A stretch of 64,000 nucleotides of DNA. Origin: Xestospongia muta. Its lineage: Eukaryota > Porifera > Demospongiae > Haplosclerida > Petrosiidae. Under the pieces are notes generated by a model. That model was not told the origin of the DNA and made no database searches. It worked only from the letters and a program-made list of their open reading frames with translations. Shown in pieces: positions 22,545 through 34,955 of this stretch (positions are counted from its first letter, which is position 1; each line of letters begins with the position of its first letter). Position numbers and translations under genes: made by a program. The stretch spans positions 34,979,245 to 35,043,244 of the forward strand of contig OY848917.1 in the NCBI GenBank assembly GCA_963693285.1, in the 5' to 3' direction.

Positions 22545-23790
22545 TATCTGGATACCCAGAGTTTATAACCATGAGTTAAGGCTCTAAATGCTCCTTCAGT
22601 CAGTTGGTGACCTACATGTCCAGCTAAATATGCATACACTACACCTGCATGAACATGGCAAAAACACTTTGCAGTAACAAAAAAGATTCTTTAACCTGAC
22701 GTGACTGGAGGTATTGATGTTGAAAATGATAAGTAAGTATCTTCATTGACCAAAGACCATCCTGAAATCCTGTTGGCATTGGCGTAGGTATACCAGCATC
22801 TGTAAGTGACATGAAGTTTTTGTACATATAAGATACAATCAACAACAGAGCAGCCATCTTGTTCAGCTTTGTACATTCTGTGAAAAAAGAACATGAAATT
22901 TTATATAAAAATCCCAACAAAACTGACTACACCCACCTTTCCACAAGACTCCTCTTATTCCAAGATGTTGGGGGATTATACCCCTCCACAGTAACCACCA
23001 TCTCAGAGCAGCTGTTGTGTGTTTATCATATGGTTTTGAAATAACAACACTATCTATATCTTCAGGAGAGAGACTAACTTGTACAACAGTGCTTGTACTC
23101 ATCGCAGATCTCAAAGAAAACAAGTTGTAACTTCCTTAAGTAATGCATGTAATATTATAGTTTTACTCTAACTATGATATATAAAAATATATGGTATATT
23201 TTTACTTGGCGCAAGTTTGGAAAGAACACTTCCTGAGTTACATCAAGACTCTTTTTAAAAGCTGTGATGGTATCCTTTAGATTTTCATTTGTTGGTATAT
23301 TGTGTGCTACAGGATGTATTGATTCCTCTGTTGTTCGGCAAAAGTTAGAATCCAACAGTAAAGAAATGCAGAGTTGCTCTCCCCTAATTGCATTTAAAAG
23401 GTCTGGTAATCTGTTCATAGAACTTCCTCTATACTCTGGAGGCCTTGGATCAAAGTCCTCTAACACTTCATTTTGCGTTCAGTCTGTTTTGCATAATTAC
23501 CTTCTGTTAGAGGTAATGTGCTATGTTTCCTCTTTCTAGGAAGTTTGCATTGGTATAGAAGAGAGGTAATTGGTATAGCTTATGCTTCTTGGTTATCATA
23601 ATCACTGCATACTGGAATTGTGGTATGAACTGTAAACATAGCAGGAGCAAGGCTACTTAAAGCACGAAGTACTGCTGACATGTGGGTACAGCTTGCAGAC
23701 ATCCTGAGACAATAAAAAATAAATTACACATACTGTGTGCATGTACATTCACATGTAGCTGTACAAATCTTAGCAAGACCACTCTCATGG
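22545..23790 (-). pseudogene. SWIM/YqaJ-type protein, rearranged, duplication copy 1
   Basis: Segments in minus-strand order: a SWIM-like end CTHMSAVLRALSSLAPAMF (about 23690) with downstream KLPRKRKHS; EDFDPRPPEYRGSSMNRLPD and LLNAIRGEQLCISLLLD (23466-23350); then SPEDIDSVVISKPYDKHTTA and L-R-W-W-L-L-x-R-G-I, with a frameshift before W-N-K-R-S-L-V-E-R (SAP-like, about 22950); ISGWSLVNEDTYLSFSTSIP (about 22750); and A-F-R-A-L-T-H-G-Y-K-L-W (about 22580). In proteins I know of this type the SAP-like and G-W parts precede the SWIM zinc finger, so the order here is permuted. Frames are broken at several points. Function of the family: probably mobile-element-associated, with a YqaJ-type nuclease. 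Confidence 0.6.
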
Positions 23791-24059
23791 CTCAGTAGCA
23801 TATATACATGATATACATCAGGCTTCATAGATGCTTTAGTTGTGGATTGAATGTGGCAGTATTCAGGGTTATTTACATTCACTTCAAGATCTTGTAATCT
23901 TCTGAATTGCCTCTACTGTGTCTTTAGAATGGTTACTTATATAAACTGACCTATATGTAATTAACCATTTGCATGTAAGACCTAAAGAATTTAATTATTG
24001 TAAATTGCCTATTACGTCATATCTGGTTGCTGTAGTTCCTCAAATAAATACATTGAATT

Positions 24060-24186
24060 TAATGGAGAACAGCTCAGTTGAAGATTTGAAGAAAAAGTGA
24101 TACTCCTCCAGATGAATTAGTATTGCGAGTTTTCAACACCAGGCACCAGGTATGGGATAGAAAATGAAATGGTTGCTTTGGAATGT
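24060..24186 (+). pseudogene. YqaJ-type exonuclease fragment, copy 1 (decayed)
   Basis: Corresponds to 39105-39201 of the second copy but carries an extra insertion (about 24048-24105), lacks 15 bp present in copy 2, and is frameshifted. It stops at the MITE-like element. An inverted match to its insertion occurs at 62730-62840. Confidence 0.6.
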
Positions 24187-24354
24187 TCTTGGTGTAACTT
24201 GACTATGATGACATCATAATGAAATGATACATAATGATGTCATAATATTGACGACACCTAAACCCTAAACCAAACCTAACATTATTAACTCTATGACACA
24301 TAGTGATGTCATCATGGACATGTTGTTATATCATCAGTCAAGTTACACCAAGAA
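24186..24354. mobile_element. MITE-like element with 18-bp terminal inverted repeats
   Basis: The left end TTCTTGGTGTAACTTGAC (24186-24203) is the exact reverse complement of the right end (24337-24354). The 169-bp interior has no coding capacity and is rich in TGATGTCAT words. No convincing target-site duplication flanks it. The junction with the duplicated segment lies next to a C-T-T-G-G-T-G word that is also present in the undisturbed copy 2. Confidence 0.7.
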
Positions 24355-24379
24355 GCACCCAAAAAAATTCAGTAAACCA

Positions 24380-25880
24380 TGAAGAATGCCATCACTCTTT
24401 CCTTTGACGTAATGGACATCACTAAAATCGAAAGAGTCATGCATTATACATATCCAGCAAGTCCATTTGTTCATTTTACTTGAGTGATAGCAATGATAAC
24501 ATCTGTTTTTTTTTTCTGGCATAAGAAAGTGTTTAGTCAATAACAGTGCGCAAGATAGTATTGGTATAGATGATGATGGATGACTCCTCTATTTTCTATT
24601 GTTATAGTCGTCAATTAGCTGGGGCAACTCGAAAGTCAACATACTGACAATTATGATGACCAGTGGATGGTACATACCTAGACAGAGTGTAAGTATTTAC
24701 AAGCACAACTTCAAACAAAACCAAAATACATACTTGTAAACTTTACGACTTTTCAATTGAATGGTGTTGTACTTTCTTGGTTGATCATTACAATCAACTC
24801 CTCCGACAAACTGATTATATATTATGTTTAGAGGGCAAGATACTGTAATTTTAGAACCATTCTTCTACTTTCTCCGAACAGTTCCTTTTCCTTTCTTATA
24901 GTTAGATGAAAGGATGGTTGTCCTACCATAATGAAAATCCCTTATTCCCATCCTTTATTTGTATGCTTTTGCCCTTCTCACCTAGACCTTTTTAAAGATA
25001 TTTTAAATTTCTCTGGTATCCTTTCTGTTAGGTTTCAATGTTCTGCATGCATATATGCCATCCTTCAACAACTGTCAAACAATGCTATGCTAGTAAAAAA
25101 ATGTCACAGTACACTGTATAGCATCCACCAACTAAGCTTCTTGTTAAATCATTCACAACTCTTTCTTCTAAACTATTTTCAGATCTAATCTTAATTTTAC
25201 TTACATACACCTGAAATGCACATATATAACGATTCATGTTGTCAGCTCTAACCCATACTTTCTGTTAGAATTAGTTAGCACTTAACAGAGTGACAACATA
25301 ATTTTATTTAACAAAGTGAATGACAGTGAGATGACTCAGACAAATAATAAACATAAACCACAAGACTTCTAGAAGATTCTAGAAACATGTGGTGAATAAT
25401 AATAAGTAATAAATTAACTAACAATTAAGAGTGTATAAGTACTTGTCTCTAATTCAAACCTCTCTTTATAGTTTTTTTGGTACATACTGTTTCATAGTTG
25501 ATCAGCTTTTGAACGGTATCATGGCCTTGTCAATTGCCATACAGCTGTGTTGACTATAGGAGTCAACAAAGGATTTTGAAAGTGCCATGATAACAGGTCT
25601 TAACTTCCAAAGTTGATTGTAACTGCAATCAGTCATGGGAATGTTGTATGCACTGTTTCACAAAGTGAAGAAATTGGGGAGATTTCCAATAACCTATTTC
25701 GAGAAATCCAATCTGCTATATGGGAATAAAGAAAGTAGAGTCATTCTTCCTGTGATGTGGGTAGTTTATTTATACCAATCATAGCCTTGTAGCATCTCAA
25801 CAGTTACAATTTGGAACTTGCCAAACTAGGAAAGACTGACTCAAGCATCAGTACAGCAGACACCCATTTCAATCTCCACT
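24380..25880 (-). mobile_element. piggyBac transposase pseudogene (4), all main blocks present
   Basis: Minus-strand order: MIGINKLPTS and DWISRNRLLEI (about 25850-25720); MAIDKAMIPFK, a stop, then T-M-K-Q-Y-V-P-K-K (about 25540-25460), with the first catalytic Asp kept; VVNDLTRSLVGGCYTVYCD (about 25180-25090), the third-Asp region; YNQFVGGVDCNDQPRKYN and KVYKYVFWFCLKLCL (about 24830-24720); L-I-D-D-Y-N-N-R-K; and a Cys-rich tail RCYHCYHSSKMNKWTCWICI (about 24520-24440). Many stops and frameshifts make it inactive. A GGGTTAA end typical of piggyBac lies at 26651-26657, about 0.8 kb upstream. Confidence 0.85.
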
Positions 25881-26640
25881 TGTGACATCCATTCTTAACA
25901 ACATCTTTCTTTTGCATTTTAACTTATATCAACTCGTTCATGGATATATGATCTTTTGTTGGCAAGATGTATTCATGTCAATGTGTTTACATCTTTCTCA
26001 TCAATGACAGGACAACTTCTTTCCTTGGTTCAGCTAGCTCTAATTCTTTTTCAAATGCTAGCTTCTTTTGCGATTGCAAAGTTCTTCAGTATGGTGGGGC
26101 TCGTATGTGATATCACAAGGGAAACAAATGCTAGGTGAAATCCAGATTTTCTTAAAATGTTTGTGCAATAGACCATATAGCTGTTTAGGATGATTTTGCA
26201 ATAGACCAGAAGGCTATAGGATGATTTTCAATAAATCACATACCTATAAGGTGATTGTGCATAAGACCACATGACTGTAAGCTATCCTCATATTAACACA
26301 AATGTGACCTTCTGGGATAGCACACATTTATAACAGCAACGTTCTCACATTTTACAATAATACACATAAAAGTCTTATAAAGTAGAACAATCACATCAAA
26401 TTAGTTATTTTTAACACTCTAAAATTTTGAAACAAATGAAGAGGAGGTAAGACAGGATTTTCTATTATTGATTTTTTTATATACAGACGCTTACCTATAC
26501 TTCCATTGCTAAGACAAGTTGTAAAAATGCTGCTTCTTTCACAAAGAAGGACAACAACAAAAACGTCTCAAAGCATGCATGTGATTGTGAGAAAATCAAA
26601 TTAATTTGGTGACGTGATGTCATAGCATTAATTGAATTGT
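25881..26640 (-). other. Probable 5' part of piggyBac (4), not resolved
   Basis: The region between the recognisable transposase blocks and the GGGTTAA end has short minus-strand frames only, for example ILKNFAIAKEASI near 26080. No acidic leader exon was found. A plus-strand frame at 25956-26138 looks like an antisense shadow. Confidence 0.35.
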
Positions 26641-26657
26641 GGCACTTAAAGGGTTAA
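26641..26657 (-). repeat. piggyBac-type terminus adjoining TTAA
   Basis: Read on the minus strand this is TTAACCCTTTAAGTGCC. PiggyBac elements insert at TTAA and many end in CCCTTT-like bases. The partner end was not found near 24.2-24.4 kb. Confidence 0.5.
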
Positions 26658-27390
26658 ACAACCCCATTTATGTGCATGGCATTTACATGTAGATATATGA
26701 ATGTTCAGTATGTAGCCCTATGCAACCCCGTTAACGCTTTCACAATGTTATACATTGAAATGCTTCTCCAGTCTTAAGGAAAGGTATGATTTTGTTGAAA
26801 GTCGATTTTTTAATTCATTACTATCCAACAATGTCAACGAAGAAAATGAAACTACAAGGTAACTAAAAACCTACATTTTGAAGATGAATGGTATAAATCA
26901 TATATGAAATATTTAACTATATATATTGTATAATTATGTAGTCTACGTGTAGTAAACAAATTACTAACCTTGCTCCTGATGTTATAAGGTTTTTTTTATG
27001 ATTTGCCCCAAACCAAAAGTTAAGCAAATCAAGAACAATACCAATATAAATTGTGTGAAGATCCTCAATATCAAAACCTTTTCAAAAAGGTCAAAGGGTT
27101 TATGTAAACAAAATACACTTGCTCCTTTCACACCTTATACCTATAAAAATTTTGAATTAAAAGGTATAATCATGACAATTCAACATACAGAAGAATTCAC
27201 AGCAATTGCCTCTTTGGCATTATCCAACATAGATTGATGTGATCGTAAAGGATCGTCTTTCTTGGGCCATCTTGTAATTCATATATTCATTTAAAATTAT
27301 GAATTTCTGTAGTAAATATGTAACAGTTAACAATGGTACTACAGAAGACGGACTTTGTCTCTTCAACAACATTCGCTGCTTAGGGGGGCC
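26658..27390. other. No gene recognised
   Basis: A+T-rich DNA with short frames on both strands. The plus-strand frame at 26998-27237 (79 codons) is Lys/Asn/Thr-rich and matches nothing I know. Confidence 0.35.
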
Positions 27391-27394
27391 TGCC

Positions 27395-27960
27395 CTTCTG
27401 AACGAGGTTGACTGGGGTGTGTGTGTAGCGCAGAGGGCTTGCTGTGGCAAATCTTGGAGATGTGACCAGTTCTACAACACAAGTGACACTCTCTTTGATA
27501 AACTGACACTTGTTTGCTAAGTGAGGCCCTTCACAGCTGTAACAAAAAACAACAGAATGATTTAAGGCTTGCTTGAATGATCACCGACATGATGAACCTC
27601 GCGGATCCCATGTGATGCAGTTAGTGACTTCTTCAATTGAGCATTCAACTTTGCTCCCTTTAAACTGGTAGCAATCTCTACCACTCAATGAAACAAGTGG
27701 TCGTTTGTTTCTGTTAGTAACCTGTTCAAGAGCATCAGCCTTGAAATTGCAATTGGCTGAAGGTCTCCATAGGTCAGCAATGAAGTCAGCTAGGCTTTCT
27801 GAATCTCCCTGACGACAACATCCAAACTTGTATCATTCAGCAACAATTGGTGATTTAGAGTGAAAGTGGTTAGTCAATGTCGACCAATGTGCCAAGTTTT
27901 CCGTCTCAGGATTAGTGAATATATATGTTTTGTACACTACTGAACTGGTATATTTGAATT
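27395..27960 (-). mobile_element. Ty3/gypsy-type Gag fragment with two CCHC knuckles
   Basis: From about 27930 the minus strand reads L-A-H-W-S-T-L-T-N-H-F and, after a small break, QGDSESLADFIADL, the end of a capsid-like helical region. Downstream come two zinc-knuckle motifs: CYSCEGPHLANKC (C-x2-C-x3-H-x4-C, about 27540-27500) and, one frame over, CHLCCRTGHISKIC (C-x2-C-x3-G-H-x4-C, about 27480-27440). This architecture is that of the nucleocapsid region of Ty3/gypsy-type Gag. Frame changes separate the parts. No protease, reverse transcriptase or LTR is visible nearby, so it is an isolated fragment. Confidence 0.75.
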
Positions 27961-29150
27961 TCATTGAACAATAATTGAAAGCTTTTATTGAAAAGTATTG
28001 GAAAAACATTGAGCATCCCAAACTATCTGAAACGTATTTGAATTTGTGCACCCTGAAATATCTGAAATGAATATAAAATTTGTCTGAAAATCATTCCAAT
28101 CTCAGCTGACATTTTATTGCACAATTGGCTAGGTATATATTGCTGTATATAATAATTATATATATTAGAATGAAATGATAACTTAACACAATAAATCAAA
28201 AAATAGGTACTTGTAATCAGTTATTATATGTTCATTGTTTTTTTGGGTTTTGGTTTCCTTTACCTGATTCCACAGAAGGCACAAAGATGTCCTTTGAATG
28301 TGGTACACCAATAAGGTACATTTTTTAATTCTCTCTACTTTCCAAAGAAATACATCATCCATCTGTAAAAGTTAATTGATATCTGATATGTAATCATGTT
28401 ATAGTAGATTAACAAACCTCTAGATAATGGAAATGTGTTTTTTTTCCAATTACTTTTGTGAGTTCAGGATCAATAATTGTTGTATCATCCATTAAATGGT
28501 CTTCAAATGCAACTTCTGCATACATATGTGCATCTATACAATATTAACAATATGAGACTGTGCTTTTGGCTAAAAATGAACACAAACTATTGCAAAAGTT
28601 TACAATATTTCCAGTGGCTAAATTTCTCCGTGGTAAGTTATTAAAATCGGATTCCTGTACAATTAAAAGCAGTTAATTAATGTTTTATTGCAACTTGGAC
28701 CCACAATCCACACTAACACTCTGTAGCTCGACAATATTAAGTTAACAGAGTTTAATAACAAATACCTTTGACTTTCTCTTCATTTTTGATTTTTCCTAGA
28801 TTGCTATATACAGAAGCGCATGAGTGTCGCGAAGCGATGCGAAGGAGCGTCAAACTGCCATTATATTTGTATTCTAACCATTGTCAAAACACGGTTAAGG
28901 ATTATTCCATATAAGGAAATTACAGTTACGTAGCATAAGTACTGCTAAGTACGTGACAGAACAACGAACATTATTACAATCATCTATAGCGAGTAAAACG
29001 AAGAAGTTGAAACTAAGAAAGAAAGAAGTTATGTACAAGAATTGGACTTGGAGGTTATGGATAAAGAGGTGGAAACAGTTGAACAACATGTATCATTTTA
29101 TTCAACAAGACTAGTTCTCTGGCAATACATGAAAACTAGTCTCAGGCGAT
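27961..29150. other. No gene recognised
   Basis: A+T-rich stretch. Around 28810-28860 lies a G+C-rich patch with GTCGCGAAGCGATGCGAAGG, which stands out from its surroundings but has no frame or symmetry I can interpret. Confidence 0.35.
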
Positions 29151-29195
29151 AGAAGTTGCTAGGGTTCTTACAGAGAACTTTTTGCCAGCTTTTTT

Positions 29196-29875
29196 GTGTC
29201 CATTACAAGGGTAACGTTCCTAGCTGTGTGGTACAAGGAAGTAGGCACTTTGGCTTGTGACACCTTGTCTACACAGAACACCAGTACACTTTGGAGAACT
29301 ACTCAACTTAATGCTGTGGATAAGGAAAGTGAAGCAGAATCTGATGATGATACATCTTTGTATCGACTCTTTGGGTTTTCTTTGTATGTTGGAATTAAAT
29401 TTAGAAAGAAACTCTTCATGGTCGGCTTCGCCACCATTACCATCCAAGTAGAAGAAAATGGTATGCACTTGAATTAAAAATGTTAAAGGGCATTGTTGAA
29501 ACTGGCAAGTCTGTTATTCCTGCAACAATCAAGTTTCAAGACAGAGGAAAGATGATTTTCCCTCACAAAGCACTCATGCCATTTATGCGCAAGTGTTCTA
29601 CTGACCAAAGAGTTGGTACTCAAAGATCAAGAAGTAATTAGTGATTTCAAAGATTTGATTAAGTTTCACTGAAGCACAGCCAATTTAGCTACTATTACTG
29701 AAGTATACCGAGATTTATTAACACGAGTGATCAATACAATGGCAAATCAGTTTCTAACAAATCAGAACATGCTTGAAAGAATTGCTACCAATAAGGGAGT
29801 GGATGTAGAAATGGCTCTCAGGGACAAATTGAAGGCATATGCTATTGATACTCAGACAAAAATACAACTATAATT
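29196..29875 (+). pseudogene. Unknown transposon-like protein fragment, plus strand
   Basis: Three frames are needed to follow the protein: LFGFSLYVGIKFRKK (about 29360-29410), then E-L-K-M-L-K-G-I-V-E and IKFQDRGKMIFPHKALMPFM with R-K-C-S-T (29468-29620), then VISDFKDLIKFH, a stop, and TEVYRDLLTRVINTM with a final LKAYAIDTQTKIQL before a stop at about 29870. A D-R-G-K/G-x-I-F-P phrase of this kind reminds me of C-terminal regions of P-element/THAP-associated transposases, but the link is weak. Confidence 0.4.
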
Positions 29876-29957
29876 ACATTTTTTGTCACAATTTGATTCA
29901 TTTCTATACAATAATCATCTGTGTTATTAACACCTCCTTTTGATATTAAGGTTAATA

Positions 29958-30270
29958 TTATCTGCTATTAGGGTTAATAGAATGAACAGTTACTACTTCT
30001 TTCGGCTGTATGGGGTTACCTTTAAAATCATGTTTTCGGATAAAGAGTGGTGCATTTCTGTAGTCGCCACGGTGACACCTCAGCTTGCCGTGAACACTTC
30101 CTCTTGTTATTACTGCACCTCCGGCAATAGCATAGTTTACAGATGATAATTGCCCTGATGTGACATGCTTGACCTGGCTAAAAAAAGTCATCATATTCCA
30201 CCCTCTCATCTGCTAGATGCTCTTCGACTTCCCCAGCTGTCTCAACATTTCCAGCACTTGGTAACTGTAA
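29958..30270 (-). CDS. Unknown exon next to the spliced gene at 30.5-32.2 kb
   Basis: After a TTACAG acceptor at about 30265 the minus strand reads LPSAGNVETAGEVEEHLADE and R-V-E-Y-D-D-F-F. Past a T-run the alternative frame gives IAGGAVITRGSVHGKLRCHR and GDYRNAPLFIRKHDF. A one-base slip in the seven-T run would join them. It may be the next exon of the gene at 30540-32200, but I could not prove phase. Confidence 0.35.
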
Positions 30271-30539
30271 AAGATTAAATGTTGATAAAGCCTTGTAGGC
30301 AGCTGGACTTTGTGTATAGACTGCAAGGGCTATATAGCAATGAAAGTACAAGAGATAGATACATCAGATTTCTTACCCATTCTGATTGTTATCATACTCC
30401 ATCTGTTCCCCTTTCTACCAGTTCCTATGACAAAAATAAACAATATGTGTTCATTCAGGCAATGCATAATCAACACATAATCTGTTAATATCATTAACAC
30501 TTAGTAAATTGAAATGTACATTTGCACTTGCATTTGTCA

Positions 30540-32200
30540 ATTCAACTAGTTAGCTAACCATTCTTCCTTTGGTCTCTCTGGAATGCAATCCTGTCTTCAA
30601 CATCTTGTTTCCATGTCTCTTTTAACACATCTCCTTTACCAGCTCTCTCAGCTTCATATAACAAATTTTCAAGCTCTGATCTAGATTTGTAATTGATCTG
30701 AGAGGTCAATGTTAGCAATTCATGATGAGTCAAATCATCTACATTGACATCATAAAACATGAAGTGAGTAATCTACATAAAATTATAGACCTAATAGTAA
30801 TATAACATAAGTGATTTACCTTTTGTTTTAAAGCTTTTCTCTCCAAAGATATTAGTCTCTTTCACTGTTGTAAACTTGCTGGAGATAAATATTTAATTGG
30901 AAAATGAGAGGATGCAAGGACTCTAGCTGCCTTATGTTCAGGTGTAATCGATTTCCGTTTGTTTGCTTCCCTTTTCAAATAGTACATAAGGTTAGAGCAT
31001 TTGTCACACCTGTGAACACGAACTGATGATAATCCAGTGGTTGACACCGCAACAAACCACAATGGACAATCTCTGTGGTCTACACGGCCAAATGGTATTC
31101 CCCAAAAACGAGCACTTTTGGTTTTGAAAGTCATTTGTGAAGACACTTGAGATGGTAGACCTTGACACATAAAGTATCCAGATTCAGGAAGCAAGTTTTC
31201 ACAAGTTCGTGAAAGTGAGTGCTATCAGCAGGTAAATGACCAGAAAATAAAGGAATGTAAAGAACTTCAAACTTGAATGAAACCAATGACTCATTTTCAA
31301 CATTAATTACCATTCTTGGACTATGTATAGGCGCCTGTATATTTTGCTCCAACACAATTTTCCCCTCAATTATCCCCCACTTCTTCCCTCATTAATGATA
31401 GTTTCCATTTTTAACATGGGATAATCTGCGATTATGTTTGCAGTAACATCGTCAAACAATGAATTGGAAACTATAGCATTAAAATAGTGAACTGAACACT
31501 TGGTTTTTATGGCATCTGTATACCTTACCTGGAGTAGGTTTCTCATATTGTAGCTTTCTTGGTTTAAAGTTCTTACGTCTTGGGCTTCCAGTAAGCCTAA
31601 AATGCCCCATCTGTCCAGCCATTTGTGGGTATACTGACAGAGTCAGCCGCTGTTTTCGTGTAGCAGGGCCTTGTAACCTCTTAGTTAGGTGTGCTTTAAA
31701 TAGATAAATTTAAGAGGAGTTAAGATGGCCAAGCGACCTTTTATATAGTTATTTTCTTTTCTATTTAATACAATCTCTAATTATCAAGCCTTACACTCTC
31801 AGATGGATCTCCTTTAGACTGCTTCTTCTCCTGTACGTGTTATGAAAAAAATGTTACGCCTCCAAGTCATCTGAGTCACTAGAAGAAGACTGTATATATG
31901 AGCATAGGTTGAATGGTAACATTGGTGAAGTATTGGTTACCTTTGATATTCTTCTTTCAATATTTTTGCCCTTTTGATGCATTAATGTAAATGTTTATGT
32001 TTATATATAAGTTATGCTAATGCATTAACACTTATAAGTTACCTTTGATTTACTGCTACTTGTTGACGTATCCTGTAAAACAGTGAGAACTAATCAGGGC
32101 ATAAATATTGCTGACCTTTCCTTTAACATCACTGGTACTTAAAGTTCTTGAATTTGAAGGAGAAGGAGATGTGGTGTCTTTGGTTTCTTTGTCATTTTAG
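30540..32200 (-). CDS. Spliced unknown protein, probably transposon-derived
   Basis: Exons in minus-strand order: Ser/Thr-rich DTTSPSPSNSRTLSTSDVKG (about 32185, donor GTCAGC); short acidic or basic exons near 31870-31800; PATRKQRLTLSVYPQMAGQM and RKNFKPRKLQYEKPTP (about 31685-31535, donor GTAAGG); a longer part reading VENESLVSFKFEVLYIPLFS and, after a frame change, LLPESGYFMCQGLPSQ and CPLWFVAVSTTGLSSVRVHR, a C-x2-C pair, then SSHFPIKYLSPASLQQ (to 30865); and after an intron DVNVDDLTHHELLTLTSQIN and LYEAERAGKGDVLKETWKQD, ending in a Lys/Arg-rich stop at 30554. The C-x2-C and S-S-x-x-P-x-x-x-L-S-P arrangement recalls transposon-associated proteins with THAP or MULE links. No function can be named. 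Confidence 0.45.
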
Positions 32201-34955
32201 CTTTCTAAAGTGTTTTGTGTTTTTATTACATCTGACCTTGTAGCTCTTTATTTTCTGTACATCATCAATTTTTTATTACTTCAACTTTTTCCTTTCTAAT
32301 GAAAACTAATCAAAATCTACAACAATTTCAACGTACCCTTTGATGATAGTATTTTGCTTTAATTAAAGATTTAGCTAATATTTTATCTATTTCTTGACAG
32401 AAAGACTAGTAACACTGACCATATCGTGTATTTGTTTGAGGTGTGAAGGCTGTAACTCTTTAATTGTCCCTCATCCCCAGAAGCCTTTTTTAATATGTGC
32501 TGAAAGAAAAAATGTTCTATTATCCTAAAGATATGTTGATAAATTAACTGTTATCAAAACAGTTCCTGATGACCATGACTGGTCACTGAAGCACTCCCAG
32601 CAATTAATATTCCTCAGTTATAAATACATCATTTCTATTGGAAAACAGAAGTTCAGGTTAGAACTTAGTATTTCCTTTACGTTCATTCTGAGTACAGTTA
32701 AACTCACCTTGACAAATGTATGTCACTTCCCATGACCCACAATGCATCTGGTTGAAGTCCAACCTGTTGTACAGCATATTTGGGTGCTGGCCTTACACTT
32801 TCTAAACTGAATATACTCCTCTAACTCCTTGTCAGTAAAACTACACTGGAGACATGCAGGTTTAAGGATGAATTGAGAGATTTAATAAAATCAGACCTTT
32901 TGTTGGGACTATCATCTGTGAAGTAACAGGGCCTATACATAGTGTATAGCTACTATTAACTCATTAATTGAAAATTGTAAGAAGTCAATATAGAAAGAAT
33001 ATACTTTCTTTAATGTGACAAAAACAAAGTACATGGAAATATCTCATGTAAGAGAAGCCATGGCAATAGTTTTGATGCTCATCATATTTGTGCATGCAGT
33101 GACAAGTGGAGCAACATAGACATCATCACATAGAAAAACTAAAATTTTACAAATAAAATTACATATTCATTTTAAAAAACAGTGTAATATAAAATATAAG
33201 CAATTAACCTGTAACAGCTGACATTTTACATCAAAAATGGTAGAAGAGACTTCATCACCATCAACACAGATAATGCATTGAAAAAAAAAAGTGGCTGGTC
33301 AACAAAAATCACAGGCAATAAAGGAAATTCCATGTTTTTATCTTGAGGACTATCACAGGTATACTCACAATTTGGATGACTTGAAATAAGAACAAATGGA
33401 ATTGGTGTACGTGGATACTTCAGACTTGGAGTGGGGTGTGACATGAATGAAACAGGTGTATCTCCTTGATACAGATATATCATATACATGTATTGTTGTC
33501 TCATACTTGAATAATGGGAATCTTTGGTAATAATTCTTTGATGGTAGCAATACAACAATGTCATTGTATTCTAAATATGTATGCAGTACTTCTATAAAGT
33601 AGATTGTTGCACTCACCTTTTTGAACAATTACTTTAAAAATGTGAAAGTTATAACGATTAAAAGGTCCGTTTTTGTCCATCATACACAAAGTTCCCCCTG
33701 TTTTATGCCATGCCATACCTTTTCTCGAGTTAATGGCATAATTTTGTCTTTTGACAGTAGTATAGTGGATGTATAGAAAACACAAATGACTAACAATTAC
33801 TTGACTTACTTGAATATTGAATATTTGTGTGTATAATAAGACTTGAACAGTGCCTATATTTGAGTGTTTTGTACAGTAAGCTGATATGCCCTTACCCATC
33901 TTTGATCATAGAGCTGACTCAGGCTCAAAGCAACTGTCAGCAAAGTGCTTACTACAAAGAACACTATGTTCACTAGGTCCACTCCATTGAGATCTGGTTC
34001 TCTGTACTTGCTTCACCCACTGTTGTCATGTAGCAGGATCCCTGGGAAATTTGTACAAGTTAAGACCATCGCTGCATGTGTTAGAACCCTCAGCTGCAAC
34101 ACAACTCTTTGCTTTTTCTAGTTAGTGAGTTGAGCCCCATCCTACTAGGAAGAACAATGTAATTGCAGAAGAAGCTTTGAAAGTGCTTTGAACAAAACCT
34201 TTCTTTTAACATTGATAACTTTTTTTTTAATTATGGAAACTTTTTATGTGACTTGCACATGTCAAAGATTATGTTTATGCAAAAAATATTTTGGGATGCC
34301 CTCCCACCCCCTTTAACAGAACTTGAAGAAAATAAACACTGTGCTGCATCTGTTTGAATGTGAATATTGTAGATGTTGGGTAGATTTACATTGTGTGGGC
34401 TTAGAAGAAGCTGTTGATTTCATTCTACGTGCAGCATGCAAGAATGTAATTTTGGGTTAACAATATTAACTTGAACTCAATCATTCATCTTACCTACACT
34501 TGCTTGAATTCCAACATCGTGTACTTGATTATCCTTACTAGGGATACCTGTAGGTTGGATATCCAGACTATATCGATGACCTTCTTCAAGCAACTATGCA
34601 ATTCTGCATGGATAGAGGCATTCACTCTTCAACCTCCAATGTTCTTGGGGCTTTAAGCATTACTTATGATAAACACTGAAAAAACTTCTGCTAGCAAGAG
34701 CCACAGAAGTCCTTCAGCCTTCTCCAACATTAGTTCCATAATGTTATTATTTGTTTTGTTATGGAAATAATAAATATCATGAAAATGTTGCCTAAATTTT
34801 GTTGAAAACACAGCTAGGCAATACAACAAGTATTCTTCCAAGCCAACCCCAACACCAAATAGTAAACTGTCGATAGGAGATAAATCTGTATTGCCTGTAT
34901 GTAATGGCTTACTGTGAGTGAGTTCAATATACCCTGTACTTACTCATATCCTGGC
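32201..34955. other. Long stretch with no supported gene
   Basis: Minus-strand frames at 33564-33226 and 33899-33561 (112 codons each) lack motifs I know. A short repeated coding-like segment (YAVQQVGLQPDALWVMGSDI, 32790-32706, donor GTGAG) matches the shortened copy at 20600-20690. Otherwise A+T-rich DNA. Confidence 0.35.

Larger units (their letters stand above)
21477..24186. repeat. Segmental duplication, copy 1 (about 2.7 kb)
   Basis: Aligns in direct orientation with 36560-39201, about 15.1 kb away, with only scattered substitutions and a few small indels. Both copies carry the same fragmentary genes on the minus strand and a YqaJ piece on the plus strand at the right end. Copy 1 ends exactly where a MITE-like element begins (24186). 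Confidence 0.92.

Noticed and set aside
24250..24290. CCTAAACCCTAAA-like words that resemble telomere repeats (also near 22050 and 37095)
   Set aside because: Only one or two units are present, and two of the sites are copies within the segmental duplication, so this is not a telomeric array.
25956..26138. Hydrophobic plus-strand frame as a membrane protein
   Set aside because: It lies antisense to the likely 5' part of piggyBac (4) and its hydrophobicity reflects T-rich codons only.
33226..33899. Two 112-codon minus-strand frames as a gene
   Set aside because: Composition is unremarkable, they overlap in different frames, and neither has a recognisable motif or splice context.
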